Shown: in pieces, positions 45,915-58,002 of the stretch | How the letters are laid out: each line of letters starts with the position of its first letter | Numbering within the stretch: the stretch's first letter is position 1 | Assembly (NCBI GenBank): GCA_003550325.1 | Contig: QKWP01000004.1 | Span: forward strand, 450,403-514,402 | Source of the DNA: Gigaspora rosea | Lineage: Eukaryota; Glomeromycota; Glomeromycetes; Diversisporales; Gigasporaceae | Reading direction: 5' to 3' | Length of the DNA stretch: 64,000 nucleotides | Program-made: the position numbers and the translations under genes | Notes under the pieces: model-generated | Told to the model about the DNA's origin: nothing | The model's database searches: none | Seen by the model: the letters and a program-made list of their open reading frames with translations, nothing else

Positions 45915-47901
45915 GGTCACAGATAAACTAGTCTGAGCTTCTATTCTTGTATATAATTTATATGTATTTGTCATTATACAATTTAAGTCATTTATATATT
46001 TTATGTAACTACTTATATAAATTACTCAATAAAGATATAATAAGCAAGGCCTCAACTTAAAAAAAAAAAATTTTTATATGTTAAATTGATTCAACTCTTC
46101 ATATTGATCACTTGTACAAAATTCCGAACAAAAGAAAATCAAAATTTTTTTTAGTAAAAGATGAAGCAACTATTAATACTGGTTTTTATAAAGGTCAACC
46201 TTTTTGTCCACTCTCTGGGACTCTTTTATATATTCAGCAAGCAAGCCAGAAGCATTGGTTGTGCAAGATAGCTGGCAGTGAGTGCTCTTGATACAAGAAT
46301 TTTGGTAAAAGTCTTCTTTTGTCAATAAAGGATTTATAGTTTGGCTAGGTGGTGAACTAAAAAATAAGTTTTTCAATACTCTCTCTAAGGGTTTTGGTTA
46401 CAAGAACATATTTGACCATATACCTACTATCATATTCTTGCTTGAAGTTTTTTCTGGTATTTTGGATGAAAAGTAGGAAATTCGACATACTTCTTTTAAA
46501 AGATCAGCATTGTTGTTTCTATCCTAATCAGAAAAAAGGCATGCAAGTTAATAAACAGAAATGGTCGCATAATGAGATATGGTGCAGTAAAGTAGGCAGA
46601 TTATTGGAAAATTAAATTTTAAATAGTTCTTTTATTTTTCTTTTTATATATATATAATACTTAGGTGAGGCATTTCCTTGCGCAGTATTATATAATTTTT
46701 ATTGTCTAGCACAAGTGCAAATAGTGCTATCATAGCTGTTTACTTTGTGCCTTCTTCTTTTTTCTTTTCATTTTTATATTATATTATTTTGGCTTTTTGT
46801 TTAGATTGTATAGATTTTCTCCATTTTATTCTTCTTTTTATTTTTTTTATACTTTTTTGTTTCTGGTAAAACCCTGTTACTTGAGAAGTAAGGAGAAGAA
46901 AGTTAGAAAGTAGGTGGTTATGACAGGTAGCAAACTCCAATCAGTAATTCAAATACTTGAGAGAAGAGGTTTCCAATAAAAGAAATGTTTGATATAGCAG
47001 GTCACATTTAATGATCTTTAGGACATCTGGATGGGTCACACTTTAGTATATTAACCTCAAAGTAGGTAATCTTGTTGTACTGGTATTACATAATTGATAA
47101 AATAAAAGTTGTAGCATGACTGCTAAATTTCAAAAAAAAAAAAATTTATATGATAAATTGGTATTTAATTTACTACAGTATTATAACTTTTTTTGCTATA
47201 TAATAATCTTTTTAAAATTTTGCTCATATTTTCAAATAGTTACACCAATTACTTGCGTAATAGCACAAAAAAATACTTAATTTTGATTGGTTAATTTTAT
47301 AAATACTAAAAAAAATTAATTTTTTATTAATTTTTTTTTAAAAAATTTTTTTTCCCTTTCACTTCTAATCCTCTTGTTACTATTCCACCAACTGCCATCT
47401 CTAGACATTCATAATGGAGCGCAGTTACCAAGGCTTCCACTTGTGGTTGAACTTTCTAAACCACTACTACTACCCTAAACTTGACAAGTTGTATATATTT
47501 TTTCAGAAAATGTTGTTTGAGAGTTTGTCTAGTTGGCACCTAGTAATAACCTTATAGGGTACATATGTCAATTGATATCCTGGAATTTTTTTTAAAAAAT
47601 TGAGCAACTTTAAAATTTTTTAAAAAAATATTAAATCAAAAAATTATCAAATTTTTTTTATAGAGTGTTGCTAACTTGTCCACCTGGTGATGTAACCACT
47701 CTATAATTTACCAATCAGGTCGCAGGATCTTGTGTAACAAAATAAAAAATTTTAAGAAAATTTAGAAAAAAATCAAAAAATTATCAATATCGCAAAATTT
47801 TATTACAAAAACTAGCTTTGGGCTATTAAATAAAAGTTTTTGCATCTAATTTTGCATATAATAATCAATCCATCCTCTAACTTAATATACCTATACCCTT
47901 A
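45915..47901. other. Decayed mixed sequence, no intact gene
   Basis: Minus strand 46376-46173 has a 67-aa frame with LLAEYIKESQRVDKK and VDLYKN, a motif shared with 4380-4440. 46620-47000 and 51850-51970 share CTTTTTTCTTTT-type T-rich text with TTGTTTAG. 47300-47860 is AT-rich. Target site of the next retroposon at the right end. Confidence 0.4.
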
Positions 47902-48692
47902 AGGTGTGGCGACTTAGAGAAGTGGCCAGATTGTCACCCCAAGCGGCAGGTCGAAAGTTCGAATCCCACTGACGACGATAATGAAAAATTAGGCCTGTGT
48001 TACAGTAACTGTAGATCAGATCGGTTTTGTGAGAAACCTGTAACCTTGGTTCCACCATCTTGAATAGGAGCTCTCAGGCACAATGGTGTTATTGTTACAC
48101 CGAAGAATCCAAGGAACCGGAAAAACAGAAACCCGTTTGGGAAGTCCCGAGTAAGGAGATAGAGTAGGATCTTTGACGGTGCAACTATAAATAAGGTCAG
48201 TGCCGAGACCCGAACGAACCTTATAAGGGCAAGGGATGTGCTTAGCGGTTCGGGAAACCGGACTGCGAGTGTCGGTATAATGCAGATGCGTCGGTACTGA
48301 AAATCCAGGAATGATTATGAAATGGGATGTGGTTGTTTATGGTATATAAACCAGTTGTTGGACTGGTCTAGACAAACCTAGGTTTGTCTTGGGTGAGGCT
48401 AGTGCGGCTGGTCGCACTTGATTATCCTAGAGGTAATGGAGTGTGTCGGGCCTGTTAAGAAGTAGTAATGCGGCGTATACGGAAACCAGAAGGTTTAAAT
48501 AGACAACTTCCATAGTTGGGTTGTAGGTATGGCAGCTAGTATAGAACCTTCGGCCGGACTATTTAAATTAGGCACCAAAAGTGCACGTGTGGCTAGTTGT
48601 ATTCTCATTTCATGTATACAATGTAATATGAAAATAATTAATAAAGGTCACAGCGAGGCAGCCAAAGTTTAAAAAAAAAAATATATATATAT
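47902..48692 (+). mobile_element. tRNA-related SINE-like retroposon, copy 2
   Basis: The tRNA-like head has TTAGAGAAGTGGCCAGA and a near-perfect box B GTTCGAATCCC (47957-47967), followed by GACGACG like the end of a class II (Ser/Leu) tRNA. The body is GC-richer than its surroundings. It ends in an A run (48670-48681). ATATACCTATACCCTTA occurs on both sides (47885-47901 and 48693-48709), a perfect 17-bp target duplication, so this arrived by LINE-type target-primed reverse transcription and is young. No ORF of note. Confidence 0.88.
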
Positions 48693-48709
48693 ATATACCT
48701 ATACCCTTA

Positions 48710-49875
48710 CCATAACCCTAATCTTTAAAGAATAATTTTTTATATAAAAACTTCTATAAAAATAAAGGGTGGTTAAAATTTATAACTTTAACCAGGTGTT
48801 AAAATTAGTTAAATTCTTTTTTATAAATATGGTTTACAAATATACAAATATTATATACATTTGTTTAATTATTTATTAATATACTAGTCTAATGCATAGC
48901 ATTATATGTCCGGAGCTCATCATATGATGTTCATCATATTACACAAACGCGTTAATATGCATATGTTGGTAACATTAAAAGCACAAATATAGACACGCGT
49001 GGGGACAGACAAAAAATTTCCAAATTCCATTTCTGATAAGATTTACATCATATATATGCAAGTATATCAAAAAAGTAAAAATTGACAAGATATTTACAAT
49101 TGAAGCACATCAGGAAGGTAATTTTTGTATCACTTCGCATAGAAACTTAGGGTCCGTCGCTACGCTCCGGCCAATAAAAATTTGAGTTCTAAAATACTCC
49201 TATGGTGTTTATACTATATTACACAAAACTATTAGAATAGCCAATCAAAATTTAAGATTAGGTATAACAAAAAATTTTATTTTTTTGTTTATTTTTTTTA
49301 AAAAAAACTATATGTATATCTATTATTTTTATTATATAAACCGCTTATAAAACCACTTTTGGGGCTCTAATAAAAAAATTTTCTTGCTAAATTTTTGTAT
49401 ATACTAATGCCCAATAAAATCTCAGCCCTTACCCCTAACCCTAAAGTAATTAAAATTTATTTTTTGGTTTGTAAAAATTTATTTTTTTGTTTTTGTTACA
49501 TGAATTTGCAAATCTAATTTACCTATAGTAGTAAAACACTATAAGTGCGTTTTATAATAATTGAAAATTTAGATCATAAGTTTTAATTTTAAGTGTATTA
49601 TATTTGTGTATCAGAATTGATAAGGCCACAAAATATTAAAAAATTCAAATTCAAATCCAAATCAAATTAATCTAATATTTAATTTGATTTAAATTTGAAA
49701 AACTTTATTTTTTATACAATTTTTGTACAAGTTTTTGTAAATTGATTTTATACATTTGTAATAATAATTTTATAGATTATAATATAATTTTCATAATGAT
49801 GACAATAGAATTCTAATGCAGGTTATGTTTTAATCAAATAATACAAAGTAATTAAATTATAATACATGTAATTTA
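48710..49875. other. AT-rich stretch with CCACTTTTGGGGCTCTAA MITE remnant
   Basis: 49205-49520 carries TTACACAAAACTATTAGAAT, AGCCAATCAAAAT, ACCACTTTTGGGGCTCTAAT and CCCCTAACCCTAAAG, the diverged relative of the elements at 8498-8702 and 56825-57010. No gene. Confidence 0.5.
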
Positions 49876-50038
49876 TATAAGAAAATTATAAAAATTTTCA
49901 TTTTAGCATGTACATGCGCATGCATTTTTTGCATGCATGCATGCATGTTTTGACCAAAGTTATGATTTAATTTCTTAATGCTAGCCAGAATTAACTGCAT
50001 GTATGCATGCAGTCATACGCATGGTGCCCATCTCTATT
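49876..50038. mobile_element. hAT-like MITE, GCATGCATGC-rich, copy 2
   Basis: Closely matches 55512-55671: TTTTGCATGCATGCATGC, TGACCAAAGTTATGATTTAA, GCAGTCATACGCATGG and the right end TGCCCATCTCTA. The left end is eroded. Confidence 0.75.
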
Positions 50039-50045
50039 CTTGACT

Positions 50046-50935
50046 ATTTGTGACCTAAACCTACCTGAGCTTTCCATACTCCATTTCTGTATAACCTGGA
50101 TTTTTGGACTACTTCCTATTTTGTTATTCCGCCGATCCTATACTTCCAAGTAGGTGCAAGGGCCTTGCCCAGATGATTGTAACCTCACGGTTATTTCTCA
50201 AACCTGGGTGTCCTGAGATTACCCATGCGCTAGTGGGGGCTCAAGCTAAGCTTTGCTCACTACTCTCAGTAATCTATCGTATATTACTGCAGATATGCTA
50301 TCTGAATTGATTAGCAGATACTTCCTCTAAAGGTAGATGAGCACCAGCTGTGTTGCGTAACTGGCCTAAGTTAGAACCATCCTATTCTCAGCAAGCTAGC
50401 TTTCACTTCTCCTATGTGACACAGCTACTCCCAACTGGATTTCGTAATACATTTCTGTACTACTTCCAACTTCTTGTAGAGCAGTTGGTGTTCTACCGTT
50501 GGTTAGGCCAGGGAGCTTTATTTCATACATTGTACTTCCCACTGGGTGATTCGTCATTTTGTTCATATCTCTAATTCGCAGATCTACCTCTATAGTAGTA
50601 GTTTTCTTCCAATTTAGGTTTGGTACCAGTGCCAGAGGTGTTCCTTATCCAGTTTAGGCAAATTCTTTACTACAGATCTCTTTGTGTTTACCACTTTTCT
50701 CACCACTCGGGTTCGTGTTATAATCGTGTTACCCTCCCAATCAAGATCCCATGACAGCCTTAGGGTTGTTAGTGCTACTTTGCTCTTGCCCGCCAAGGAA
50801 TTACTCGTGCAACCTTTGTGTAACTGGACCGTCATCTATAGTGCCAACCCTCTACAATGGATCTCCTTCCGGAAATTCCTAAAACCAGATTCGTACTTCA
50901 CATGGACAAATATACCAAATTTATGTTTATTATTA
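50046..50935. other. Unidentified GC-balanced block
   Basis: About 890 bases of clearly less AT-rich sequence between AT-rich flanks. Several 70-85-aa frames are open on both strands (for example plus 50350-50574, minus 50614-50835) but none has a recognisable domain. Composition is similar to the retroposons at 43090 and 47902, yet I see no tRNA-like head or A tail on either strand. Possibly another retroposon body or a decayed gene. Confidence 0.4.
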
Positions 50936-50938
50936 TAA

Positions 50939-51972
50939 TAGATTATTTAAATAATACATATAATACTACAACTTGATAATTTTAATTATATAAAATTTTT
51001 TTTTTGTAAATATAAAATTACTTATTTTAATTTACAAAATTATTTTTTTACTATTTTATAATAACCATCTTTTTTTATTTCTAATTTGGCAAAATTGCAA
51101 TTTATTGAGTATTCAAAGAAACCACTTAACTAATTTTAAAAGTTTTTATAAAAAATAAATATAAAAAAGCCAAAAAAGTACAAATACTTAATATCTTGAT
51201 CTTTTTATTATATAATAATAAATTTAACTATTTCAAATTAATAATTCTTTAATTAGTATAGGAACTTTTTTTAATAATTCCTTGTACCAAAATTTCCAAG
51301 AAGACTAATCTACGAAAACTTTGTATATTAGTATATCTAAACACAACAAAACTTTATCAAAGCTGCTATCAAATACAAAGTCTATTCACTGTATATTATA
51401 TAACTGAAATAGAAATAAAAAAGAACAGTAAGCTTATAAATGAGACATCTTGGCAGACTTTGGTGCTATTAAGAAAAGATGTAGCAGAAAAACTCTAGAG
51501 CTTTGTCAAGTTTTATAAATATGAAAATAAAAGTGAACACTTGGTTTGGTATACTACTTTATATAGTGTAACTCTTTCTCTTCCTCTAGTTTGGTCCTCA
51601 TTTTTCTGTTACCAATGGTGCTCTCAAAATTTCAACAAAAATAAGCTTTTTGGCATACCTTCTCCCAAAGATTAGCAGTATTTACTTCATTCAAATTGGG
51701 AAGACACCTATCATATTTGAATCAAGGTTATAAATGAATTTTGAAAACAAAATAAACAATAAATGAAACATAAGATTTTTTAATAAAACTACTTGTGAAA
51801 CTTCCTAGTAGAATATTCTAGAATATATTTTTTTTATTATATATATATTAGATCATATTCTTTGTTTCTGCTTTTTTCATCTTGCCTTTTTTATTTGATT
51901 TTTTGTTTAGCTATGTAGCTCTTATTATTTTATTTTCTTTTTTATCTTTGTACTTTTTATACCCCTTTTGTA
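50939..51972. other. AT-rich stretch, no gene seen
   Basis: Low-complexity A/T sequence; short non-AT pocket at 51420-51720 without a readable frame. Confidence 0.5.
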
Positions 51973-53304
51973 TACCGTAGATTCCTAAAAATAAGCAACG
52001 TTTTTTTGGACGATTTTAAGTTCAAAAAATCAGTAGTAGCTTATTTTTGGATTATACAAGTTTTTGAAGATTTATGCCCATTAGCAGAGGTAGCTTATTA
52101 TCAGGTGTTAGTTTTTAAAAAAATTCTCACGCATATCAACTTGCATGAATAGGTTTTGTACGCATGTATGTACTTAAAAGCCAGAATGTGCATTATTAAT
52201 TCACTATGCCACATTTAGCACTATATTTAATAAAGCACATGCTAGCACTTGCTATATACAGAGTATTATCACCTGTAATTTCAATTTTATTATTATTGCC
52301 TATTTAATAAGTTATATTTTTTTTAAAATTTTTAATTTTTTTTCGAATTTTTTATTTTTATTTTTTTTTAAATGTTTATTTATTTTTAATTCTTTTTTTT
52401 ACTTTTTTTTATTTTTATTTTTTTATTTATTTTTTTTTACGTTTTTTTATTTTATTCTTTTATTTTATTTTTTTTTTAATTCTTTNNNNNNNNNNNNNNN
52501 NNNNNNNNNNNNNNNNNNNNNNNNNNNNNNNNNNNNNNNNNNNNNNNNNNNNNNNNNNNNNNNNNNNNNNNNNNNNNNNNNNNNNNNNNCAATTCTTTTT
52601 TTTAACGTTTTTTTAATAGTTCTTTTTTTTTTAACTTTTTTTTTTGGTTTTTTTAATTTTTTCTTTATTTGTTTTATTTTAATTTATTTTTTTTTTGATT
52701 ATTTTAATTTATTTATTTTATTAATTATTTTTATTTTTTGTTTTTTCAGATTTCTTTTTTAACATAATTTATTATTTAATTTATTATTTTAATTAATTTT
52801 TTTATTTTTTATTCTATTTAAATATACTGTAAATTTCATTTTTTTTACTTTATTATTTTAATTTATTTATTTAATTTTTTAATTTTAGTACGTATCACTA
52901 CGGAAATCAAGTTAATGTGGGAAGAAGATTTGTATCGCAATAAAAGCGTAGGAAGGAGATTTGTATTGCAGTAAATATGTACGCACATACGTATGTAAAT
53001 CCTTGGTTAGGAAATAATAGCATGATATCGTGTCAGTGAAAAAAAACAAGTTTCTAGTAATGCTTGTTATTTTCGAGAAAATAGTAAATTACTAGAAACT
53101 TGTTTATCCACTAATAAAGATTGTATGATTATATATTGCATAGATTTGTGAGGTAGCTTATTTTCAGAATAAAAAATTTTACTATAGGTTTGGTTTGAAA
53201 AGGCGAGGTAGCTTATTTTCGGATCATAAATGATTTTAAGTTTTTTGTTCAAAAACGGGTGCTAGCTTATTTTCAGAGTAGCTTATTTTCGAAAATCTAT
53301 AATA
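51973..53304. mobile_element. TA-flanked pogo/mariner-like element, copy 2
   Basis: Left CCGTAGATTCCTAAAAATAA and right TTATTTTCGAAAATCTATAA are imperfect inverted repeats with TA at both edges. The same GTAGCTTATTTTCGG subterminal motifs as 433-2772 occur at 52027, 52090, 53150, 53207 and 53270. The core is T-rich and contains the assembly gap. No transposase is readable. Confidence 0.7.
52486..52589. other. Assembly gap (104 N)
   Basis: Run of N inside a poly-T low-complexity core; true length unknown. Confidence 0.99.
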
Positions 53305-53559
53305 AACCTTTTAACCTAACCCTAACCTAAAAGCTTTCACAATAATTTGTTTATTTTTTTTAAAAAATAATGATTTACAAATTTAGCCAATCAAATTAGA
53401 GTGCGATATATAAACACATTGCAGGGTACGAGATATATATTTATTCAATTTTATTAATAAAATTATACATATTTCTATAAATCTTTAAATTTTACTAATT
53501 GATTCTAACTTTGTAATTAGGCAAATATGCATATATATTATAAATCTTGAACATGTTCA

Positions 53560-53735
53560 TGAACCTTGAACTGAACCTGAACTGAACTTATTTTAAGTTC
53601 AGGTTCAGTTCATATTCAATAATTTTAAATTCAGGTTCAGGTTCAAATTTAAAAATTTTTTCAAGTTCAGGTTCAGGTTCATTGAACCTGAACCTGAACT
53701 TTTATTAAACTGAACTGAACTTCGAAACCCTAGTA
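53560..53735. repeat. Hexamer repeat (TTCAGG/CCTGAA), palindromic
   Basis: GAACCTGAACTGAAC followed by AAGTTCAGGTTCAGTTCA and further switches of strand; five blocks alternate orientation, so the tract can form nested hairpins. Confidence 0.8.
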
Positions 53736-53739
53736 TAAG

Positions 53740-55375
53740 TACATAATATATAGGTGAGAACCTACTCTACTACAAGTTCATGAGAATTGTATAAGCAAAA
53801 GCTCATTTATCATTTTACAGAGTTTTCAAAAGTTTTAAAAATATGCAAATTAATTTATTTTTATAAATAAATGTTTTTCTATTCCATTTTTTTAAAATAA
53901 AGCATATATACTAGTTAAAGAATATTATTACTAACTTTTACAAAACTTTATTTACTATTAGGAAGTTGTTAAATATCACAGGTTGCTATATTGCAGATTA
54001 ATATAATTGGCCAATTAGATCACAGGATCTTGTATAACAAAATGAAAAATTTTAAATAATATGAAATTTCATTAAATAAACTAGTCTTGGGCTTCTAATT
54101 AAAGTTTTTAGCACTTAATTTTGCATATATATATGCACTTTCTAATCTAATATTAATACTAGTTCAGATCCTAACTCTATCTAATAATCATTTTAATTTT
54201 TTTTTAAATATTAACCTGTGATATCGCAACCTGCTAAATTTATCAAAATTCTATTATTATTATTATTATATTATGATAGTTTGAAAATTTTCATATTTAT
54301 ATTTAACAAAACTAAATATTCAATAATAATGCTAAAAAGATCACTATATAAAATACAGAAAATTAATATTTAGGCCATGTAAAGTTAATTAAAGGTAGAG
54401 TTAAATTGTATCGTTGATCATATACAAAATGTGGCTAAATTTTTGGTACTACCTGATCATCATTGTTGTGTTCTTGGAATATTCTAAAATATTACTGCAT
54501 AAAATTTTCAATATTACATATTATGTGAGATACACTAGTAGTACACCTGTACACACAAGTATTTTTGTTAAATACATATATATATTTTTTTTATAATGAT
54601 ACATATAAATTATAATAATTTTAATAATTTTACAAAAATTATTTTTATCTAGAACAAACTGTAGCAATATGTATAATAAATATGTTCTAGAATACAAATA
54701 AGATTTCAAAATAATCAGCATACTACATAAAAGTTTTACCTGAAAATTTGTGTGGCACCCGAAAATTTGTAATTAACTTTTAATAGTTTTTTTACTAGCT
54801 ATTTATAACTTTTTATATAATTTTTATAATCACATTGTCCAATATTTATATATTGTGGCTTTTTTTTTTTAATATATATATAAATATTATAAGCAAAATG
54901 ACGTCTTATTGTATTTTATTTTATATAAAAAAATTTAGCAATGATATACATTAATTTTTCTATTATGTTAACTTTACTTTTAATTGGTTCTTGTAACATG
55001 GTTGGGTCAAATTTTGAACTTTTTTTTATAGCTGTTCTCATAAATTCTAAGATAACTGATAGAAATTATTTCGGCGAATTCAATAAGTTTTTGAATTTGA
55101 TGTTATCTGAACTGGATTTTAGCATTACAGTAATTCGATAACATTTACCAATCAATTTTTATTAGTTTTTTCAGAATTTATGAGAATATATGTTTTAATA
55201 ACCAAGTGAGTTTTGAAAAAAAATTTAAAAAATTTTATATTTTGTAATATATAAAATTTAAAAACAAAAGCTGGCAAGCTGGGTCTATTTAAAATTTTTA
55301 TATTATGAGAACCAATAAATTAAATTTGCGCAGCCTTATCTAAAGCTTGTTTTTTTATTTTTTTTAGACATGATA
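53740..55375. other. AT-rich stretch, no gene seen
   Basis: 54000-54200 shares GGCCAATTAGATCACAGGATCTTGT with 47713-47735 and TTTAGCACTTAATTTTGCATATA with 47850-47870, so both hold pieces of one dispersed element. The 66-aa frame at 54941-55141 has a hydrophobic start but no recognised domain. Confidence 0.45.
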
Positions 55376-55389
55376 TACTGTATATAAGG

Positions 55390-56170
55390 GTATATTTGCT
55401 AGACAAATCGAACAAACTCAAAACTCAAAAAAAAATAATTGTTATTTACAAAAAATTAAATCAAACAAATAATCTTAATATTTTGCAAATATATTATATA
55501 TATAGTGCGTCTAGAGATGGGCAAAATACAAAATTTTCATTTTTGCATGCATATGCGCATGCATTTTTTGCATGCATGCATGTATGTTTTGACCAAAGTT
55601 ATGATTTAATTTCTTAATGCTGGCCAGAATTAATTGCATGCATGCAGTCATGCGCATGGTGCCCATCTCTAAGTGCACCAAGTCACTTCTTATCAAAAAT
55701 CACATATATTTTAATAAATCTATAAAATTTTAAATTTTAAATTTTTTTAAAAAATGTAACCGATAAAAACTATTGTTTTTCATTAGTACTATTCAAATTA
55801 TCAGTTAGAATATTTAAAAAAGTTTATAAAATTATACAGTATGTGTTTAAAGCTATTATGCTTTAAAATTTTGGCATTTAATACAGTATAAAAAAATTAA
55901 AAATTTTTTTTTATATTTTTTTATCCAATCAGAATTAGTATATAACGCATTCTGATTGGCTAAAAAGCATTTATATATACACAAATTTGGAGGTCGTCTA
56001 AAGCCAAGTGCGCTCACATAATAGAAAGCCAATCAAATCATAAAATTTGATCTTTAGGGATCAGCCTGACAAGGAATTATTAACAAAATTTTTGAGAAAT
56101 TAGTTTGACCAGAGTTTGAGATTTGGGCGTGGACAAACCCAAACTATAATAGTTTGGGATTTGGGCGGCA
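55390..56170. mobile_element. Broken copy of the 24281-24700 foldback family
   Basis: 55400-55500 matches the left arm (AAAAATAATTGTTATTTACA, TTAAATCAAACAAATAAT); 56075-56165 matches the central arm (ATTATTAACAAAATTTTTGA, GTTTGGGATTTGGGCGG). A hAT-type MITE and other sequence separate them. Confidence 0.5.
55512..55671. mobile_element. 160-bp hAT-like MITE, GCATGCATGC-rich, copy 1
   Basis: TAGAGATGGGCA at the left pairs with TGCCCATCTCTA at the right, the classic hAT tip form. Flanks AGTGCGTC (55504-55511) and AGTGCACC (55672-55679) agree at 6 of 8 positions. The interior has repeated GCATGC palindromes. Confidence 0.85.
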
Positions 56171-56239
56171 ACTATATAAGGGAGGTGAGAGTATTGTAGA
56201 TAGAGATATTGTGGTCAAGTGAAAAATATCTTGTGATTT

Positions 56240-56412
56240 AGTAAGGGTAGTGATAGATATTATGTAATATTTTAGGGGGGGAGGGGAATCTCTGAAATTT
56301 TACGTTAAATATAGAAGTTCATAATAGCCAATCAAATTGCTCTTATGTAGGGAGGAGGGGGTAGGAGGTATAGTAAAATTATATTACGTAATATATGTCA
56401 TCACCCTAATTA
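56240..56412. mobile_element. ~170-bp MITE with AAGGGTRGTGA ends, copy 2
   Basis: GTAAGGGTAGTGATAGATAT and ATATATGTCATCACCCTAAT are inverted; the interior ATAGCCAATCAAATTGCTCT and TTTTAGGGGGGGAGGGG match, inverted, the copy at 13262-13429. Confidence 0.8.
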
Positions 56413-56824
56413 GAATTATGTAGATGATTTTTCACCATTCGATTCGCCTCAAAGAGACAAATCAAATTGTGCAAAAATCATTCAGTTCTAATTACTGGAT
56501 CACAAGATATTTTCACTTAATCACAATATCCTCCTTCCTGTTTACAATACTCCCATCTCTCTTATTATAGTTTAAAATTTTATATTTGTATTTTACCGAT
56601 GAGTCAAAAAGAGAAAGATGCGAAAAATATAAAAAAAAACAATAGTCTATATCTATCTTGAACCACTAACAAAAATGTCATATGTACCTAAAAACAACAT
56701 TAACCTAATGCAGTAATGTCAATGAATAAATATGTCTGTGATTTGCCTTGCTTTAAGAACTACCCAGCATCGCCGTCAAAATTTCACTATCACGTGATTT
56801 TTGGCCAATAAAACAACAATATCA

Positions 56825-57010
56825 GGTATAACATAACACAAAGCAGAAGATCAAAACAAAACGTTCACTTTTTCAAAAATCACCTATTTCCCTAAAATTT
56901 GCATAAGAAACCACCTTTCGAGCCCTAACAAAAAAATTCCTTGAGCAATTTTACTATACATCTTGCTAACTTCAAGCCCTATAAGGACTCTAACCCTAAC
57001 TTAAACGAAC
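56825..57010. mobile_element. MITE remnant with ACCCTAACTTAAAC end
   Basis: GGTATAACATAACACAAAGC, AAGAAACCACCTTTCGAGCC and CTCTAACCCTAACTT are the diverged counterparts of 8498-8702 and 49205-49520. Confidence 0.5.
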
Positions 57011-57119
57011 TTGAAGTTTTTGGAGAAACTTAACCTATACCCTGGGGTATAGGGTCTTATCCTGTGTCTGTCATGTGACTATGTTTATAAAATTAAATAA
57101 ACTGATCAACATAGAATCG

Positions 57120-57720
57120 CGTGTTATCTGTCGTTGTTTTCGTAGTGCCTTTGTTGCTTTCATCGTCATTGTGCGGTGTTTTTTTTTTTTGTGTTTTGAT
57201 TGTCATTCTTGTAGTGCTTTTGTCACTCTTTTGTAGTGCTTTTTTCGTCGTTTGGTGTTTTTGGTCGTCGTTTGGTGGTGCCTTTGGTTGTCGTTTGGTG
57301 CCTTTGGTCGCCGGTTGATGCCTTTGGTTGTCGTTTGGTAGTGCCTTTGGTTGTGCTTTTGGTCGTACTTACGTTGTAGTTTGGTGGTATTTCTGGTCAT
57401 AGTTTGGTAGTGCTTTTGGTCGTAGTTTGGTGGTGCTTTTGGTCGTCGTTTGTTGGTGCTTTTGGTCGTCACTTGTTGGTGCTTAGATCGTCGTTGGGTG
57501 GTGTTTTTGATCGTCGTTTGGCGGTGCCTTTGGTCGTCGTTTAGTGGTGCTTTACGTTGTTTGGTGGTGCTTTTGGTTGTAGATTGGTGGTGCTTTGATC
57601 GTCATTTGGTGATGGTTTTGGTCGTTATTTTTGGTGGTACTTTCGTTGTTGCTTGATATTTTTGATTGGTGTTTTTGGTCATTTGTCTTGCTATGCTTTT
57701 TGTCGTTGATTTTGATTTTT
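57120..57720 (+). repeat. GT-rich minisatellite (TTTGGTCGTCGTTTGGTGGTGC)
   Basis: About 20 variable units of roughly 23-30 bp. The plus strand is nearly free of A and the minus strand of T. Frames are open on both strands (minus 57203-57472: basic NQRHHQTTTK-like repeats), an effect of the repeat rather than evidence of a gene. Confidence 0.8.
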
Positions 57721-57726
57721 TTATTT

Positions 57727-58002
57727 TTATTTTTTTTTGTAATTTTTGCTACTTGTATTTTTTTTTTTTAATAATAAATTATCTTTAATACACATAAAAA
57801 AAAAAAAAAACTTATGAATTCTTTTAAATTTGGACCAATCATATTTGGGCAGTACAGGATAAAAACTTATACCTCCCGGGCATAGGATAAAAGCCTCTAC
57901 TCCGGGTACAGGATAAGGACGCTCAAATTTTTTGGGCACGGTCACGTGATAGTGAAAAAGTGACGGCGATCCCCGAATTTTTTCAACAGAATGAAAAAAC
58001 AA
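57727..58002 (-). other. Open frame with repeated YPVPG/ILCPGG words
   Basis: A 91-aa minus-strand frame. Its middle reads RPYPVPGVEAFILCPGGISF, from three copies of a GTACAGGATAA/GCATAGGATAA word about 25 bp apart. ATCACGTGAT lies at 57944. No domain is recognised; probably part of a dispersed non-coding element. Confidence 0.3.

Noticed and set aside
47902-47990. Possible functional tRNA gene
   Set aside because: The box-B-bearing head does not fold into a full cloverleaf by eye and continues into a long body with an A tail and target duplication, so it is a retroposon head.
53310-53335. Telomere repeat (CCTAACCCTAACC)
   Set aside because: Only about two units; internal and next to a MITE-like tract.
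57203-57472. Basic repeat peptide frame (NQRHHQTTTK type)
   Set aside because: Translation of the GT-rich minisatellite; no stops because the units lack the needed bases.
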